A DNA stretch of 64,000 nucleotides from Pontibacter pudoricolor (GCF_010092985.1 NZ_CP048106.1:3566001-3630000), one strand, 5' to 3'. Counted from the stretch's first letter, positions 19,745 to 29,107 are shown. A program made the numbers and translations. Notes: generated by a model not told the origin, from the letters alone.

Positions 19745-19775
19745 AAAGCGCCTGAACTATAGATTCAGGCGCTTT
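19745..19775. terminator. bidirectional terminator between asnC-like and aminotransferase genes
   Basis: A perfect 12-bp stem AAAGCGCCTGAA (19745-19756) / TTCAGGCGCTTT (19764-19775) with the loop CTATAGA. It starts 3 bp after the regulator stop and serves the convergent genes. The loop again carries CTATAG. Confidence 0.88.
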
Positions 19776-19790
19776 CTTTATAGTTATAGT

Positions 19791-21050
19791 TTACTTCAGT
19801 TTCTCAAGTGCAGTGCGCAGGCGGCTAAGGGAGTTTTCTATTTCTTCCAGCGAAGCACCACCTACCGATAACCGGAACCAGTTAAGATCAGGCGCTGACC
19901 CGAAGGCCGAGAAGGGAACTATAGCCAGCTTCGCTTCTGACAAAATATAGTAGGTAATATCTTTACTTGTTTGCAGCAGATCGCCGTTCGGGTTTGTTTT
20001 ACCGGCCAGGTCCATTTTTACTGACAGGTAAATAGCACCCATCGGCTCTATGGCATCAACCGCAAAACCACTTTCTTTCAGGTCTTTAAAACCTTTGTAA
20101 AGCACGTTCAGGCTGCGCTGGATTTTGTGCTTCAGTTCGTGCATAAAACTATACACCTGCTCCGGTTGCTTTAAGTAACGGGCTGTAGCGATCTGTTCGG
20201 CTTTTGGAGCCCAGGCTCCTACGTGGCCAAGTATAGCTTTCATTTTATCCATTACTATAGTTGGGCCATACGCATAACCTACCCGCACGCCGGTAGCAGC
20301 AAAGCTCTTCGAAATACCATCGATATACACGACATAATCGCGCAGCTCAGGGCGCAGGTTAACCGGGTCATAATGTTTGTGCTCGGGCCCGAAGGTCAGC
20401 ATCCAGTAGATCTGATCGTATAGTATGTAAAGTGGTTTCTCGCCCTCTTTGCGGCTTTTGTTTTCTTCAATAACAAGGTCGCATATTTCCTGCAGGTCTT
20501 TTTGAGAGAACATGGTGCCCGTCGGGTTAAGCGGGGAGCACAAGGCCAGCATGGTTGCGCCTTTCAGGTGCGGAGCCACATCAGCAGCCGTCGGCATAAA
20601 GTTGTTCTCGGCACGGGTCTCTACCATTACCGGTGTTGCGCCAGACAAATGGCAGTAGTGGTTATTGTTCCAGGATGGTGTCGGGAAAACCACTTTATCG
20701 CCTGGGTCAACCAGGGCAAGGTAGGTAGCATAGATCAATGGGCGCGAGCCACCAGCTACCAGAATATCATTTTCAGGGTATTTCAGGCCCAGCTTATCTT
20801 CTGTAAAAGCAACTACAGCCTGCCGCAATACAGCCACGCCATTTGCAGGCGGATAGTTGGTATGTCCTTCATTATAAGCCTGGGTTATGCCTTCTTTCAG
20901 CTCCTGCGGAATAGGATAAATACTTGGATCAAAGTCTCCGATGGTAAGATTACAGATCTGTTCTCCACGTGCTATCATGGAGTTTACCTCGCCGGCTACC
21001 TTTATAATTTCGGAGCCGATCAGGTTTTGAGCCATTTTTGAAACGGTCAT
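19791..21050 (-). CDS. PLP-dependent class I/II aminotransferase
   Basis: Fold type I aminotransferase, probably of the aspartate/aromatic aminotransferase group. 419 residues from the ATG at 21050 (MTVSKMAQNLIGSEIIKVA); an upstream in-frame start would add 18 residues. Seen are NLTIGDFDP, the PLP-binding Asp/Tyr region YILYDQIYWMLTF, the Schiff-base lysine motif IDGISKSFAATGVRVGYAYGP, and the C-terminal substrate Arg region FRLSVGG. Substrate cannot be settled from sequence. The location next to the asparagine genes may be only chance, though aspartate metabolism would fit. Confidence 0.88.
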   Translation of the reverse strand: MTVSKMAQNLIGSEIIKVAGEVNSMIARGEQICNLTIGDFDPSIYPIPQELKEGITQAYNEGHTNYPPANGVAVLRQAVVAFTEDKLGLKYPENDILVAGGSRPLIYATYLALVDPGDKVVFPTPSWNNNHYCHLSGATPVMVETRAENNFMPTAADVAPHLKGATMLALCSPLNPTGTMFSQKDLQEICDLVIEENKSRKEGEKPLYILYDQIYWMLTFGPEHKHYDPVNLRPELRDYVVYIDGISKSFAATGVRVGYAYGPTIVMDKMKAILGHVGAWAPKAEQIATARYLKQPEQVYSFMHELKHKIQRSLNVLYKGFKDLKESGFAVDAIEPMGAIYLSVKMDLAGKTNPNGDLLQTSKDITYYILSEAKLAIVPFSAFGSAPDLNWFRLSVGGASLEEIENSLSRLRTALEKLK

Positions 21051-21417
21051 GCTATGTTGGGTTTGGTTACTGCAAGTTACGATTTCCGGAAAAGTATTGC
21101 CCACATTACCGGCAAAAAACCTGTAAAACTCAACCGCCCGCGCAAACTGTTTATAGTTTACCCGGGCGGTTTTTATAGATTAAACTAGTGTAAATATGCT
21201 CTTGTCAGCAAAATTTATCTCCTGAGTCGTCATCCCCCTTCAAAGGGGCAAACAGCAAATGTGAACATGCTCAAACATAATTGTCATTCTGTTAAGAATC
21301 TTAGGTTGAAGAGAGGTTAAGCCTTCGCTCTTAGCCCCAAGATCCTTTCAGGATGACAAAAGAGGTAAATAAAAGTCTCCATTTGAAGGAGGCAGGAGAT
21401 GATTTACGATACCAGCT
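21051..21417. repeat. spacer with hairpin and repeat modules
   Basis: No gene seen. AACCGCCCG (21132-21140) pairs with CGGGCGGTT (21163-21171), with an inner AAACT/AGTTT stem, a terminator-like hairpin followed by Ts on the + strand. From 21206 on come dispersed modules seen elsewhere in the window: CATCCCCCTTCAAAGGGG, CAGGATGACAAAAG and a long CTTAGGTTGAAG block. Confidence 0.55.
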
Positions 21418-22593
21418 TTACCACTTATAGTAACCGTTTTCTTCTCCGTCGTTCAGTATTTCGGCGGCGGTGTTGGGGCTGCGGTTTATGTCGGCCAGTT
21501 TGCGGTGCTTCCAGACAGCTGCCGATTCGCGCACAGTATCCAGGTGGGCATCTGATTTAAGCTTTTCTTCTTCGCGCTTGGCTTCTGTTTCAAATTCCTG
21601 GCGGGCCGCAAATTTGGCTTCGGCTATAGTTAGCTTAAGGTCAAACTGCTTCTGACGCTCGGCTACACGCTGCATTTCCTGGGTGGTGCGCTCATGTTCC
21701 ACACCTTTCAGTATATCGTCGTAAGGGCCTTTATTGGTAATCAGTTTTGTAAAGATCGGGGCTGTTTCGAGCATAATGAACAGCAGCGTAATAAAGAATA
21801 CCGGCAACCATGGCAGTTTATTCAGGGCATCTATGCGCGCCATCAAACCATCATAGTTCGAGAAACTTTCCTGTCCTTCGTTTACCGTGGCATCATACTG
21901 CTTCATCAAATCAGCAATGCGCTTCTCTTTTACCAGTATCCTGTCGGCAGCGCTGGCCTGCAGCAATTTCAGTTCTTCGTCTACTTTATCGTACTGGCGT
22001 TTTTTCTCTTCGTAAATAGGGCCTTTGCCGATTTTGCCGGTACCGCCTGTGCCATCCGATTCGGCAGCTACCAGTTCGTATAGTTTGTTGCGCTCTTTTA
22101 TTTTGGCTTCAATCTCGGTACGGATGGCAATAATTTCACTTTTAACAGAATCTACTTCAGCAAACTGCTTGCCAACCAGGGCTTTGTGCTGAATTGCCAG
22201 CTCAGCTTGTTTCTCTTTAAGTATAGCCTGAATTTCCTTATCAAATATCTTCAGCTCCAGCGGCTTGGAAATAACCACGGCCAGCACCAGTGCCAGAAAA
22301 ATACGCGGCGTAACCATCAGCAGCTCTTTCCAGAAACGGCCCTCCTTGCGGATAGTGGAAACTATAAAACGGTCGAGGTTAAAGATAACAGCTCCCCATA
22401 GCAGACCAAAAGCCACGGCCATCGGCACCGAATCGAAAACAGTGTAAAGGGCATAACCACCCGAAATGCTGGCCAATACGCCTGTAAACAAAACGGTAGC
22501 GCCCACGCCGGCATATTTTATGTGCTCAGACTTGGAACACTTTTCCAGGATGGTGTCGTCGGCGCCGGCGCACCACCAAAAAAAATTCTTCAT
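21418..22593 (-). CDS. DUF4407 membrane protein
   Basis: 391 residues from the ATG at 22593 (MKNFFWWCAGADDTILEKC), the characteristic DUF4407 start. Four hydrophobic helices (about residues 28-50, 55-75, 90-115 and 265-285) surround a long charged coiled coil (about 115-255), and a second charged helix forms the C-terminus. The family's function is not known to me. It is followed downstream by a repeat-rich spacer. Confidence 0.8.
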   Translation of the reverse strand: MKNFFWWCAGADDTILEKCSKSEHIKYAGVGATVLFTGVLASISGGYALYTVFDSVPMAVAFGLLWGAVIFNLDRFIVSTIRKEGRFWKELLMVTPRIFLALVLAVVISKPLELKIFDKEIQAILKEKQAELAIQHKALVGKQFAEVDSVKSEIIAIRTEIEAKIKERNKLYELVAAESDGTGGTGKIGKGPIYEEKKRQYDKVDEELKLLQASAADRILVKEKRIADLMKQYDATVNEGQESFSNYDGLMARIDALNKLPWLPVFFITLLFIMLETAPIFTKLITNKGPYDDILKGVEHERTTQEMQRVAERQKQFDLKLTIAEAKFAARQEFETEAKREEEKLKSDAHLDTVRESAAVWKHRKLADINRSPNTAAEILNDGEENGYYKW

Positions 22594-22752
22594 GTAAATA
22601 AGTACCTGTACAGAGTAGGACTGACGTTGAAATAGCGTCAGTAGTGTTAACTGCCGCAAGTTACTGACTTTTATACTTTTAAAGCCGTAAATGTGACGAA
22701 CATCCTGTAAAATGTGATGAAAAGGGGGTTAAAACCGCAACAGCAGTCCGGC

Positions 22753-23487
22753 TTAGTTAAGTTCAACGTTCTCTACAGGTTCGTTCAGCTTATCGTAAAG
22801 TAACAAAGAGGCCATGGCGCTGGCCAGAACCATGCGTGTATCGGGTGTTAATCGAGGGTTTAGCCAAACGTTGCCATTGTTCACTACCTGCACCGCGCCA
22901 ACTATAGTTTCCCCATCCCGGAACTCATACCCGATAATCTCAGATAGTGGCAGCGCCTTGCCTTCGAATTTATAAACAGGGGCTATTTTAAAAGTAGCAG
23001 AACCGTTGGATAATTCGCCTTCAAACTTTTTGCGCTCCAGGTAATGGCGTGGATCTATCGTTAACAAGTGCCACTGTCCGCTTTCCGGGGAAGTAAAATG
23101 GCTGGCGTAATATTCCATGTTCGGGGCTACTTCTATAGTTACGCCTGTATTGTCTTTCAGTGATTTCTCCTGTAGTTTGCTGGCGCCAAACACATACCAT
23201 TCTCTGCCCTGGCCGTTCTGCAGACTAAACTGGTATTTCTGCTCAGCTTTTACATTGTTGTAACTGAAGATAGAAAAACCACCCACGTTCGCCCAGCCCC
23301 GATCAACATTTGCTACTGTATAGTTGCCGATCGTAAAGCTGCCGTTTGGTTTAAATGCTTTGCGGCCTTCTACCGGCAATTCCTCGGCCTGCTGTTTAAA
23401 CCCGGACTCCACGGCCATTTGCGGCACAGAGCAGGAAGAAAAGATCATGGTGCCAGCCACCGATGCGATTAACAGGTACTTTTTCAT
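22753..23487 (-). CDS. lipoprotein of unknown function
   Basis: 244 residues from the ATG at 23487. The lipobox IFSSC is near residue 20 after a short hydrophobic signal, so it is probably an outer-membrane or periplasmic lipoprotein. The body is mostly beta (GSFTIGNYTVANVDRGW, KYQFSLQNGQGREWYVFGASKLQ) and ends LNPRLTPDTRMVLASAMASLLLYDKLNEPVENVELN. I do not recognise a family. It is probably monocistronic. Confidence 0.7.
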   Translation of the reverse strand: MKKYLLIASVAGTMIFSSCSVPQMAVESGFKQQAEELPVEGRKAFKPNGSFTIGNYTVANVDRGWANVGGFSIFSYNNVKAEQKYQFSLQNGQGREWYVFGASKLQEKSLKDNTGVTIEVAPNMEYYASHFTSPESGQWHLLTIDPRHYLERKKFEGELSNGSATFKIAPVYKFEGKALPLSEIIGYEFRDGETIVGAVQVVNNGNVWLNPRLTPDTRMVLASAMASLLLYDKLNEPVENVELN

Positions 23488-23780
23488 AGTTTTATAGTTA
23501 GCAGTGATGAGTTCTGTAAGCAAAGTATAGTAAGGGTTGATTTTTGGGTAGCGTATAAACCCACCCCTAACCCTCCAGGGAGGGAAATTTGTTCGTTGTC
23601 ATACCGGGCAGAACCGGGGGAACTTATTGGCCCTTTACAGAGGCTGTATAAGTTTTCTCACAGCTACGCTGGCTCTCTTCGGCTCACGTCTCAAGAATGT
23701 TCGGAATGACAATAATGAACTATAGCTTTCTACTATAAAGAGCACTAAACTATAAAACGGTTGCCTTATCTATAAAATAA

Positions 23781-23819
23781 AAAAGGGGTAGAAAACCACG
23801 TTGGCTTTCTACCCCTTTT
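23781..23819 (-). terminator. terminator after L-serine dehydratase
   Basis: A perfect 14-bp stem AAAAGGGGTAGAAA (23781-23794) / TTTCTACCCCTTTT (23806-23819) with an 11-nt loop lies about 45 bp downstream of the gene end on the minus strand. Confidence 0.82.
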
Positions 23820-23843
23820 AGACGCAAAATATTGCGTCTCTAC
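23820..23843. repeat. REP-like element AGACGCAA..TTGCGTCTCTAC
   Basis: AGACGCAA AATA TTGCGTCT is a near-perfect palindrome followed by CTAC. An inverted copy occurs at 32172-32196. The GTAGAGACGCAA head resembles dispersed palindromes known from other bacteria. Confidence 0.65.
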
Positions 23844-23863
23844 ATAACTTTTAAACTCCCAAA

Positions 23864-24769
23864 CTATACCGCGTCTTCGTCAGGTAGTATTTCCACATCC
23901 TGCACCAGTACAAAGTTTTCGATTTCGCGGGCTCTTGGGGTGTTGGCCAGTCCGCCTTCGGCTGTTTCCTTGTATTTGCGTTCCATGCTTTCGCCCACTT
24001 CGCCGAGGGCTGCCACGCATTGGTCTACAGGTATTACAGGGTCTACACCGGCAATGGCCAGCTGCGACGATGAATAGGCAATAGCTGCCGCACTGGCATT
24101 ACGTACGATGCAGGGAACTTCTACCAAGCCTGCAACCGGGTCGCACACCAGGCCAAGCATACATTGTATCGTTATAGCTACGGCATTAAAAACCTGGTCT
24201 ACGTTACCGCCCAGGCAGTAAACAATGCCTCCGGCAGCCATGGCAGCAGCGCTACCTGTTTCGGCCTGGCAACCGCCCACGGCACCGGCCAGCGAAGCGT
24301 TCTGCTCAATAATAAGCGCGATACCTGCCGCAACCAGCAAGGCTTCGTGTATTTTTCTGTCCTCCAGGCCATGCAGGTCTTGTAAGGTGGTAAATGTACC
24401 CGGCAAAATGCCTGATGCACCTGCCGTAGGAGCAGCCACCACACGGCCCATGCACGAGTTTACTTCCTTTGCGCCCAAAGCCCGCGACACCAGCATCTGG
24501 AACTCCGGCGACAATACCGTTACCGGCGAGTTGGCCACTTTTTTAGCGCTGTTATTTACCATGCCCGAGCGCGACGTCATGTTTTCGGTGAGGCCGGTTT
24601 TTACGGCGTCCTTCATCACTTCGTAAGCTTTGGCAATATTTTCCCAGATAAATTCTTCGGTGCGGCCCTTCTGCTCAATTTCGTATTCGAGTACAGCCTG
24701 ATATAATGGTTCGCCGGTTTCAGCGCAATGCTTGCCCCAGCTCTTAAAATCGTTGAATAATAATGACAT
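23864..24769 (-). CDS. sdaAA: L-serine ammonia-lyase, iron-sulfur type, alpha subunit
   Basis: Converts L-serine to pyruvate and ammonia using a 4Fe-4S cluster. The 301 residues correspond to the alpha (catalytic, SDH_alpha) part only. Family motifs are MTSRSGMVNNSAKKV, PTAGASGILPG, VGGCQAETGSAAAMAAGG and LGLVCDPVAGLVEVPCIVRN, which contain the conserved cysteines. The beta domain is not adjacent and must be encoded elsewhere. Serine breakdown would connect with glycine cleavage (gcvP, 57.7 kb). Confidence 0.92.
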   Translation of the reverse strand: MSLLFNDFKSWGKHCAETGEPLYQAVLEYEIEQKGRTEEFIWENIAKAYEVMKDAVKTGLTENMTSRSGMVNNSAKKVANSPVTVLSPEFQMLVSRALGAKEVNSCMGRVVAAPTAGASGILPGTFTTLQDLHGLEDRKIHEALLVAAGIALIIEQNASLAGAVGGCQAETGSAAAMAAGGIVYCLGGNVDQVFNAVAITIQCMLGLVCDPVAGLVEVPCIVRNASAAAIAYSSSQLAIAGVDPVIPVDQCVAALGEVGESMERKYKETAEGGLANTPRAREIENFVLVQDVEILPDEDAV

Positions 24770-24970
24770 ACGTATTTCCTTTTATGTATCTGCCACCTTA
24801 ACAGCAGGGCGTTAAAGATAATTTAAATTTCAGGAACACCCTATAGTTTGCGCCCATACTATAACAACAGCGGAGGGCGGATTTGTTCTGAGCAGCACTT
24901 GGTATGTTTACGCAAACCAGCGGTTTCTTCCTGCGTTAGTCATCAGGTACAACAGGCACAACTATAAACT

Positions 24971-25255
24971 ATGAGCAGCAACTATAAACATGTATCCATG
25001 AGGGTCTTTGGAAAAGTGCAGGGCGTGTTTTTCAGGGCCAGCACCCAGGAGAAAGCCGAAGCATTAGGCCTGACCGGTTTTGTGCAGAACGAACCCGACG
25101 GTACTGTTTACCTGGAAGCCGAAGGCAACCCCGAAACTATAAAACAACTGGAAGACTGGGCGCACCAGGGCCCAAGCCGTGCGAAGGTCGAGAAAGTGGA
25201 GGTGAAGGAGTTAGGTGAGTTGGAGGGTTTTGAGAAGTTTGAGCAGCGGAGGTGA
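24971..25255 (+). CDS. acyP: acylphosphatase
   Basis: Small enzyme that hydrolyses acyl phosphates. 94 residues. The two catalytic residues are seen: R22 in GKVQGVFFRAST and N40 in GFVQNEPDGTVYLEAEG. An internal ATG (codon 10) would still leave the complete fold. The gene sits just upstream of the AT-rich DUF3644 region, with a sharp drop in GC after its stop. Confidence 0.93.
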   Translation: MSSNYKHVSMRVFGKVQGVFFRASTQEKAEALGLTGFVQNEPDGTVYLEAEGNPETIKQLEDWAHQGPSRAKVEKVEVKELGELEGFEKFEQRR

Positions 25256-25267
25256 AGATTAGGGGGA

Positions 25268-25300
25268 TATAATATTAAATTTTACTAATTTAATATTATA
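25268..25300. promoter_or_regulatory. 14-bp AT-only inverted repeat before DUF3644 gene
   Basis: TATAATATTAAATT (25268-25281) and AATTTAATATTATA (25287-25300) are perfectly complementary around a 5-nt loop TTACT. It ends 20 bp before the DUF3644 start. It could be an operator, or a weak terminator for acyP; the AT-only stem favours a DNA-level role. Confidence 0.5.
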
Positions 25301-25320
25301 ATCAAATATTCAAATACATT

Positions 25321-26414
25321 ATGGCTCATAGGTTACCCAAAGCTGTAAAGAGATGTGTAGAAAAGGCTACTGATTCTGCTTTGCTTGCAGTTGAACTTTA
25401 TAACAAACCTGCAATAAAATTCAAATCTGGAGGCTTTATAGTCTTAATGATTATTTCTTGGACAGCATTATTTCATGCTGTTATCTTTAAGAGGAAGAAA
25501 AAGCCATTTTATAAAGAAAAGAATAGGTTTTTGAAAAGAGATGGTGACTATTGTTATTGGGAGCTTGACAAATGTTTGGGAGAGTATTTTGGCAGTGATA
25601 CGACTAATGCTATAAGAAAGAATCTAGAGTTCTTTATCCCTTTACGCAATATAATTGAGCATAAATCATTACCAGAAATAGATTCCGACATATTTGCCGA
25701 ATGCCAAGCGATGGTATTGAATTTCGATAAGATTATTGAGAAAGAATTTGGTAAAGAGTATTGTATACGAGAGAGTTTATCTTTTTCACTACAGTTATAT
25801 CCATCGGCAAAAAGCCTAATCGATGCTGTAGTATCTAACCCACAAACTAAGCCCGCTGCCGATTTTATAAAGAAATACAGAAGTTCAATTTCTACTGAAA
25901 CTTTAAGTAGTGGAGACTATGCTTTTAAAGCTTTCCTAATACAGGTAGCTAATCATAAATCTGCCAATGCATTACCTATTCAATTTATCTCATATGATAA
26001 ATTAAGCCAACAAGAAAAAATAATATTGAACGAGTAGCTGCCTTAGTTAAAAACAAACATATCCCCGTCTCAAATTTAGATTTATTAAAACCTTCAACAG
26101 TAGTTAAGAATGTTCAACTTGGTTTAGGTAATAAGAAAATTAATCGTCGTGGTAGTATGATTGACATGTTTACAATGGATACCCACACTAGATGTTGGAA
26201 GAAATATGAAGTTAGGCCTGATAATGGAGCCTCAAATCCAACTATAACTAAATCTGAGTTTTGTGTTTTTGACTTGCCTAATTCTCAATACTTATATTCT
26301 ACAAGTTGGGTGGATTTCCTGATTGAGAAACTTTCATCTCCTATAGAGTATGATAGTTTGTACCTAAGGATACTTGAAGATAGCCCGATTGTAGAAGCTG
26401 ACCTAATTTCATAG
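25321..26414 (+). pseudogene. DUF3644 family gene, frameshifted
   Basis: The N-terminal 238 residues match the DUF3644 pattern: ATDSALLAVELYNKPAIKFKSGGFIVLMIISWTALFHAV, then FKRKKKPFYK and FIPLRNIIEHKSLP. Reading stops at 26035-26037, but the next frame continues without a stop (NIERVAALVKNKHIPVSNLDLLKPSTVVKNV ... DTHTRCWKKYEVRPD) to 26414. One extra A in the A6 run at 26015-26020 would fuse both parts into one protein of about 364 residues. The gene is AT-rich compared with its neighbours, suggesting acquisition by transfer. The function of DUF3644 is unknown to me. A sequencing error in the A-run is as likely as a real mutation. Confidence 0.75.
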
Positions 26415-26471
26415 TCTAACATTTAATAATGCTCCACACCCTTGTAGTGTAAACTATAAAACTATAACGCT

Positions 26472-27050
26472 ATGACTACTTTAGAGCAACTTTCGCAAAC
26501 CAACAGCCAACTGCAGCAAACTATAGTACATGAGTTTTCGGCACTGGATCTTGCTGCTCTGAACTATAAGCCAACTTCCGAAAGCTGGAGCATACTGGAA
26601 TGCCTGGAGCACCTTAACCGCTACAGCCAATACTATAACCCAGCCCTTGCCAGGGCTATTGCCGATAACTCCGATGGCAGCAATGTCGCTACTATTACCT
26701 ATAGTTGGCTAGGAAAGAAGTCGCTGGACATGGTGCGCCCACAGAACGGCAAAAAACACAAAACAGTAAAGCACATGAATCCTGCTAATAGTGCGTTAGG
26801 CCTGGCAACTATAGAAGCATTTCTAAAGCATCAGCAGGAATTACAAAGACTGCTGCAAGCCGCTAAAAACTCCAACCTGAACAAAAAAGCCATCCCTGTC
26901 GAATTCTTTAAGCTACTTAAAATGCGTATCGGCGAAACACTGGAATTTATAGTTATGCACCAGGAACGCCACGTACAGCAGGCTTTAAAAGTAAAACAGC
27001 AGGCAGGCTATAGTGAAGGCAGCAGCCTGAGTTTGATTGCTGGTTGTTAA
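26472..27050 (+). CDS. DinB-family protein
   Basis: 192-residue four-helix protein of the DinB/YfiT-like metalloenzyme superfamily. The conserved pattern WSILECLEHLNRYSQYYNPAL holds the first metal-binding His, and the last helix MHQERHVQQALKV holds the other two (HXXXH). Members in some bacteria use a low-molecular-weight thiol such as bacillithiol, which would fit the YtxJ gene at 43.5 kb, but substrate is unknown. Its ATG follows the DUF3644 remnant by 58 bp, and GC content returns to normal. Confidence 0.82.
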   Translation: MTTLEQLSQTNSQLQQTIVHEFSALDLAALNYKPTSESWSILECLEHLNRYSQYYNPALARAIADNSDGSNVATITYSWLGKKSLDMVRPQNGKKHKTVKHMNPANSALGLATIEAFLKHQQELQRLLQAAKNSNLNKKAIPVEFFKLLKMRIGETLEFIVMHQERHVQQALKVKQQAGYSEGSSLSLIAGC

Positions 27051-27242
27051 TTGTTGATTGTTAGTCATAAATACTTGCAGCACTATTACACCTGTCATTT
27101 CGAGCCAAAGCGAGAAATCTATTTAGAATTTAAGATAGATCTCTCATTACATTCGAGATGACAAGATAAGCTATAGCAGATCAAGTCACTCTTTGAAGGG
27201 GTTAGGAGGATGACAACGTTGCAGGATAACAATCAATAATTA

Positions 27243-28655
27243 TCAACCAACTATAACCTCTTCCTTTTCGCCGGTATTCAGGTCTATTTTAAAGAGCTGG
27301 TGGCTGTTGGTGCTGGTTACCCATAGTTTACCATTCAGGAAAATGAGGTCGTTGGGTTCTTGGAGGCCTTTGGCTAAGGTGTGGATGCGGTTACGGCTCA
27401 GGTCGAGCACTTTTACTTTACCATTGTAGGTATCGGCAATGTACACGTCGCTGTCTATTATCTCTACGCCCACGCAATGCTGCAGCAGCGCATCATCCAC
27501 GTCACCATCCACATCCCCGAAATCGAATAAGCCTCTGCCAAGCGGTGTGCGAACTATAGCGGTGCTTAAATTTATCGTCCGAATAGCGCTGGCTTCGGCG
27601 TCAGCTACAAATAATACATCTCCGCTTATGGACAATCCGCTGGGCTGGTTAAAAGCAGCTTCGAGCAGAGGCCCGTCTGTAAGGGCTTCGCGCCCGGAAC
27701 CTGCAAAACGGTATACTTCGCCGGTTTCCAGGTCCATGCGCAGTACCTGGTGGTTGCCGGCGCTGGCAATAAACATATTTTGCCCGTGAATAAGCAGGTC
27801 CCAGGGGCTGTTCGGGTTTACAGGTTCGCCATCCTTCTCATCCAGGAAATAATACGCCAGTTCGCCGGTACCTGCTGCGGTTGTTACCATTTTGTGTTTC
27901 AGGTCTACCTTCCGGATAGCGTTGTTTTTGGCATCGGCAATGTAAAGTGTGTCGTTGTGCAGGGCCAGTCCGTGCGGTTCGTAAAAAGTAGCATCTGCAT
28001 AGCCGCCGTTATTAAAGCCCTGTTCCCCGCTGCCAATTGTCTCCAGTATTTGCCCTTGTTGGTTCAGTTTCAAAACGCGGTTGTGCCCGCTGTCAGAAAG
28101 ATAAATATTGCCCTCGTTGTCGCTGATGAGTTTGGATGGGAAGGATAAAATAGTGCTTTCGCTATGCTCCACGTGGAAACGGACAGGCTTATAGTTCAGC
28201 GAGTCTTTAAATTCATCTTTCAGTCGTTGGATGTAGGGGTGCACGGTATCGTAAACGCCTTCGCCGGCATGTTGCCCTACCACTTTTCCGTTCGGGTCTA
28301 TCAGAACTATCGTTGGCCAGGCTTTTATACCATATTGGTCCCATAGTTTATAGTCGGCGTCGTTCACTACCGGGTGCTCAATCCCGAATTTCCGGATAGC
28401 CTGCTTTATAGTTTCGCTTTGCTTTTCGGCATCGAATTTAGCCGAGTGCACGCCTATCACCGCCAGCACATCTTTATATTCTTCTTCCAGTCGTTTCAGG
28501 TCGGGCACAATATGCTGGCAGTTGATACACCCGAATGTCCAGAAATCCAGTAGCACAATTTTGCCCCGCAGGTCTTTGATAGACCATTCCCGGTCGGTGT
28601 TCAGCCAGCCGTGGGCAGTAGTTAGGTCCGGAGCATTTACGCGGCCTGTCAGCAT
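27243..28655 (-). CDS. thioredoxin-NHL repeat protein (NHLRC2-like)
   Basis: 470 residues. The N-terminal thioredoxin-like domain (about 1-150) has the redox motif C43-I-N-C46 in FWTFGCINCQHIVPDL and the cis-Pro region GIKAWPTIVLIDPNG. The rest is a six-bladed NHL beta-propeller with repeats such as LYIADAKNNAIRKVDL, LFVADAEASAIRTINL and VYIADTYNGKVKVLDL. No signal peptide is seen, so a cytoplasmic location is likely. The architecture equals the animal NHLRC2 protein. Role unknown. Confidence 0.88.
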   Translation of the reverse strand: MLTGRVNAPDLTTAHGWLNTDREWSIKDLRGKIVLLDFWTFGCINCQHIVPDLKRLEEEYKDVLAVIGVHSAKFDAEKQSETIKQAIRKFGIEHPVVNDADYKLWDQYGIKAWPTIVLIDPNGKVVGQHAGEGVYDTVHPYIQRLKDEFKDSLNYKPVRFHVEHSESTILSFPSKLISDNEGNIYLSDSGHNRVLKLNQQGQILETIGSGEQGFNNGGYADATFYEPHGLALHNDTLYIADAKNNAIRKVDLKHKMVTTAAGTGELAYYFLDEKDGEPVNPNSPWDLLIHGQNMFIASAGNHQVLRMDLETGEVYRFAGSGREALTDGPLLEAAFNQPSGLSISGDVLFVADAEASAIRTINLSTAIVRTPLGRGLFDFGDVDGDVDDALLQHCVGVEIIDSDVYIADTYNGKVKVLDLSRNRIHTLAKGLQEPNDLIFLNGKLWVTSTNSHQLFKIDLNTGEKEEVIVG

Positions 28656-28975
28656 GGTTTTTTATAGATTGATCATTGAGTTTATAATTACCCGGTTAGA
28701 AGTGGAAAGGTTTTTTTGCTATAGTTTGTAGCACTAAATATATTGTGTCATTTCGAGCATTCTTGAGACGTGAGTTGAGAAGAGCCAGTGTAGTCGAGAA
28801 ACATTATGTGTTCTATAGTTTATCTTTTGTCATTTCGAACAAAGTGAGAAATCTATCTCTGCTAATAGTTGAGGAGTACATTCTATAGTTAGCTATAGTT
28901 GCAATTGTAACCAAGCCTTTTCTTTCATAGCCGTCTTCAATCCTGGGAGCTCTACTTATCTATCGTTTCAATCTG

Positions 28976-29107
28976 GCTTTGGTGCCCTCACGGCCGGGAG
29001 GCCCCGTCTTCGGGCATCGCGCTGCTGCTTTCTTGCTACCCTCGCTCTGCTCGGGTTGCCTGACGGCACTGCAACAAAGCAAAGGCGCTCAACCCAAAGA
29101 CTGCGAT
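28976..29107. repeat. 132-bp conserved intergenic repeat, copy 1
   Basis: Runs from GCTTTGGTGCCCTCACGGCC to CAACCCAAAGACTGCGAT. Copy 2 at 46466-46595 differs by only a few bases and a 2-bp indel. It is GC-rich with internal stems (GGCCGGGAGGCC, CCCGTCTTCGGG). The reverse strand gives an Arg-rich ORF, which I regard as a by-product. Both copies lie in the same larger composite. Confidence 0.75.

Larger units (their letters stand above)
23488..23863. repeat. repeat-rich spacer
   Basis: No gene seen. It holds an AACCCACCCCTAACCCTCC module (23571 onwards), a TCTTCGGCTCACGTCTCAAG module (inverse of one at 28756 and 46208), the sdaA terminator, and the palindromic element at 23820-23843. Confidence 0.6.

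Noticed and set aside
26015..26037. Programmed -1 frameshifting in the DUF3644 gene
   Set aside because: The A6-T run is not in the correct phase for an X XXY YYZ slippery heptamer, and no downstream stem-loop was apparent; a deletion or sequencing error explains it better.
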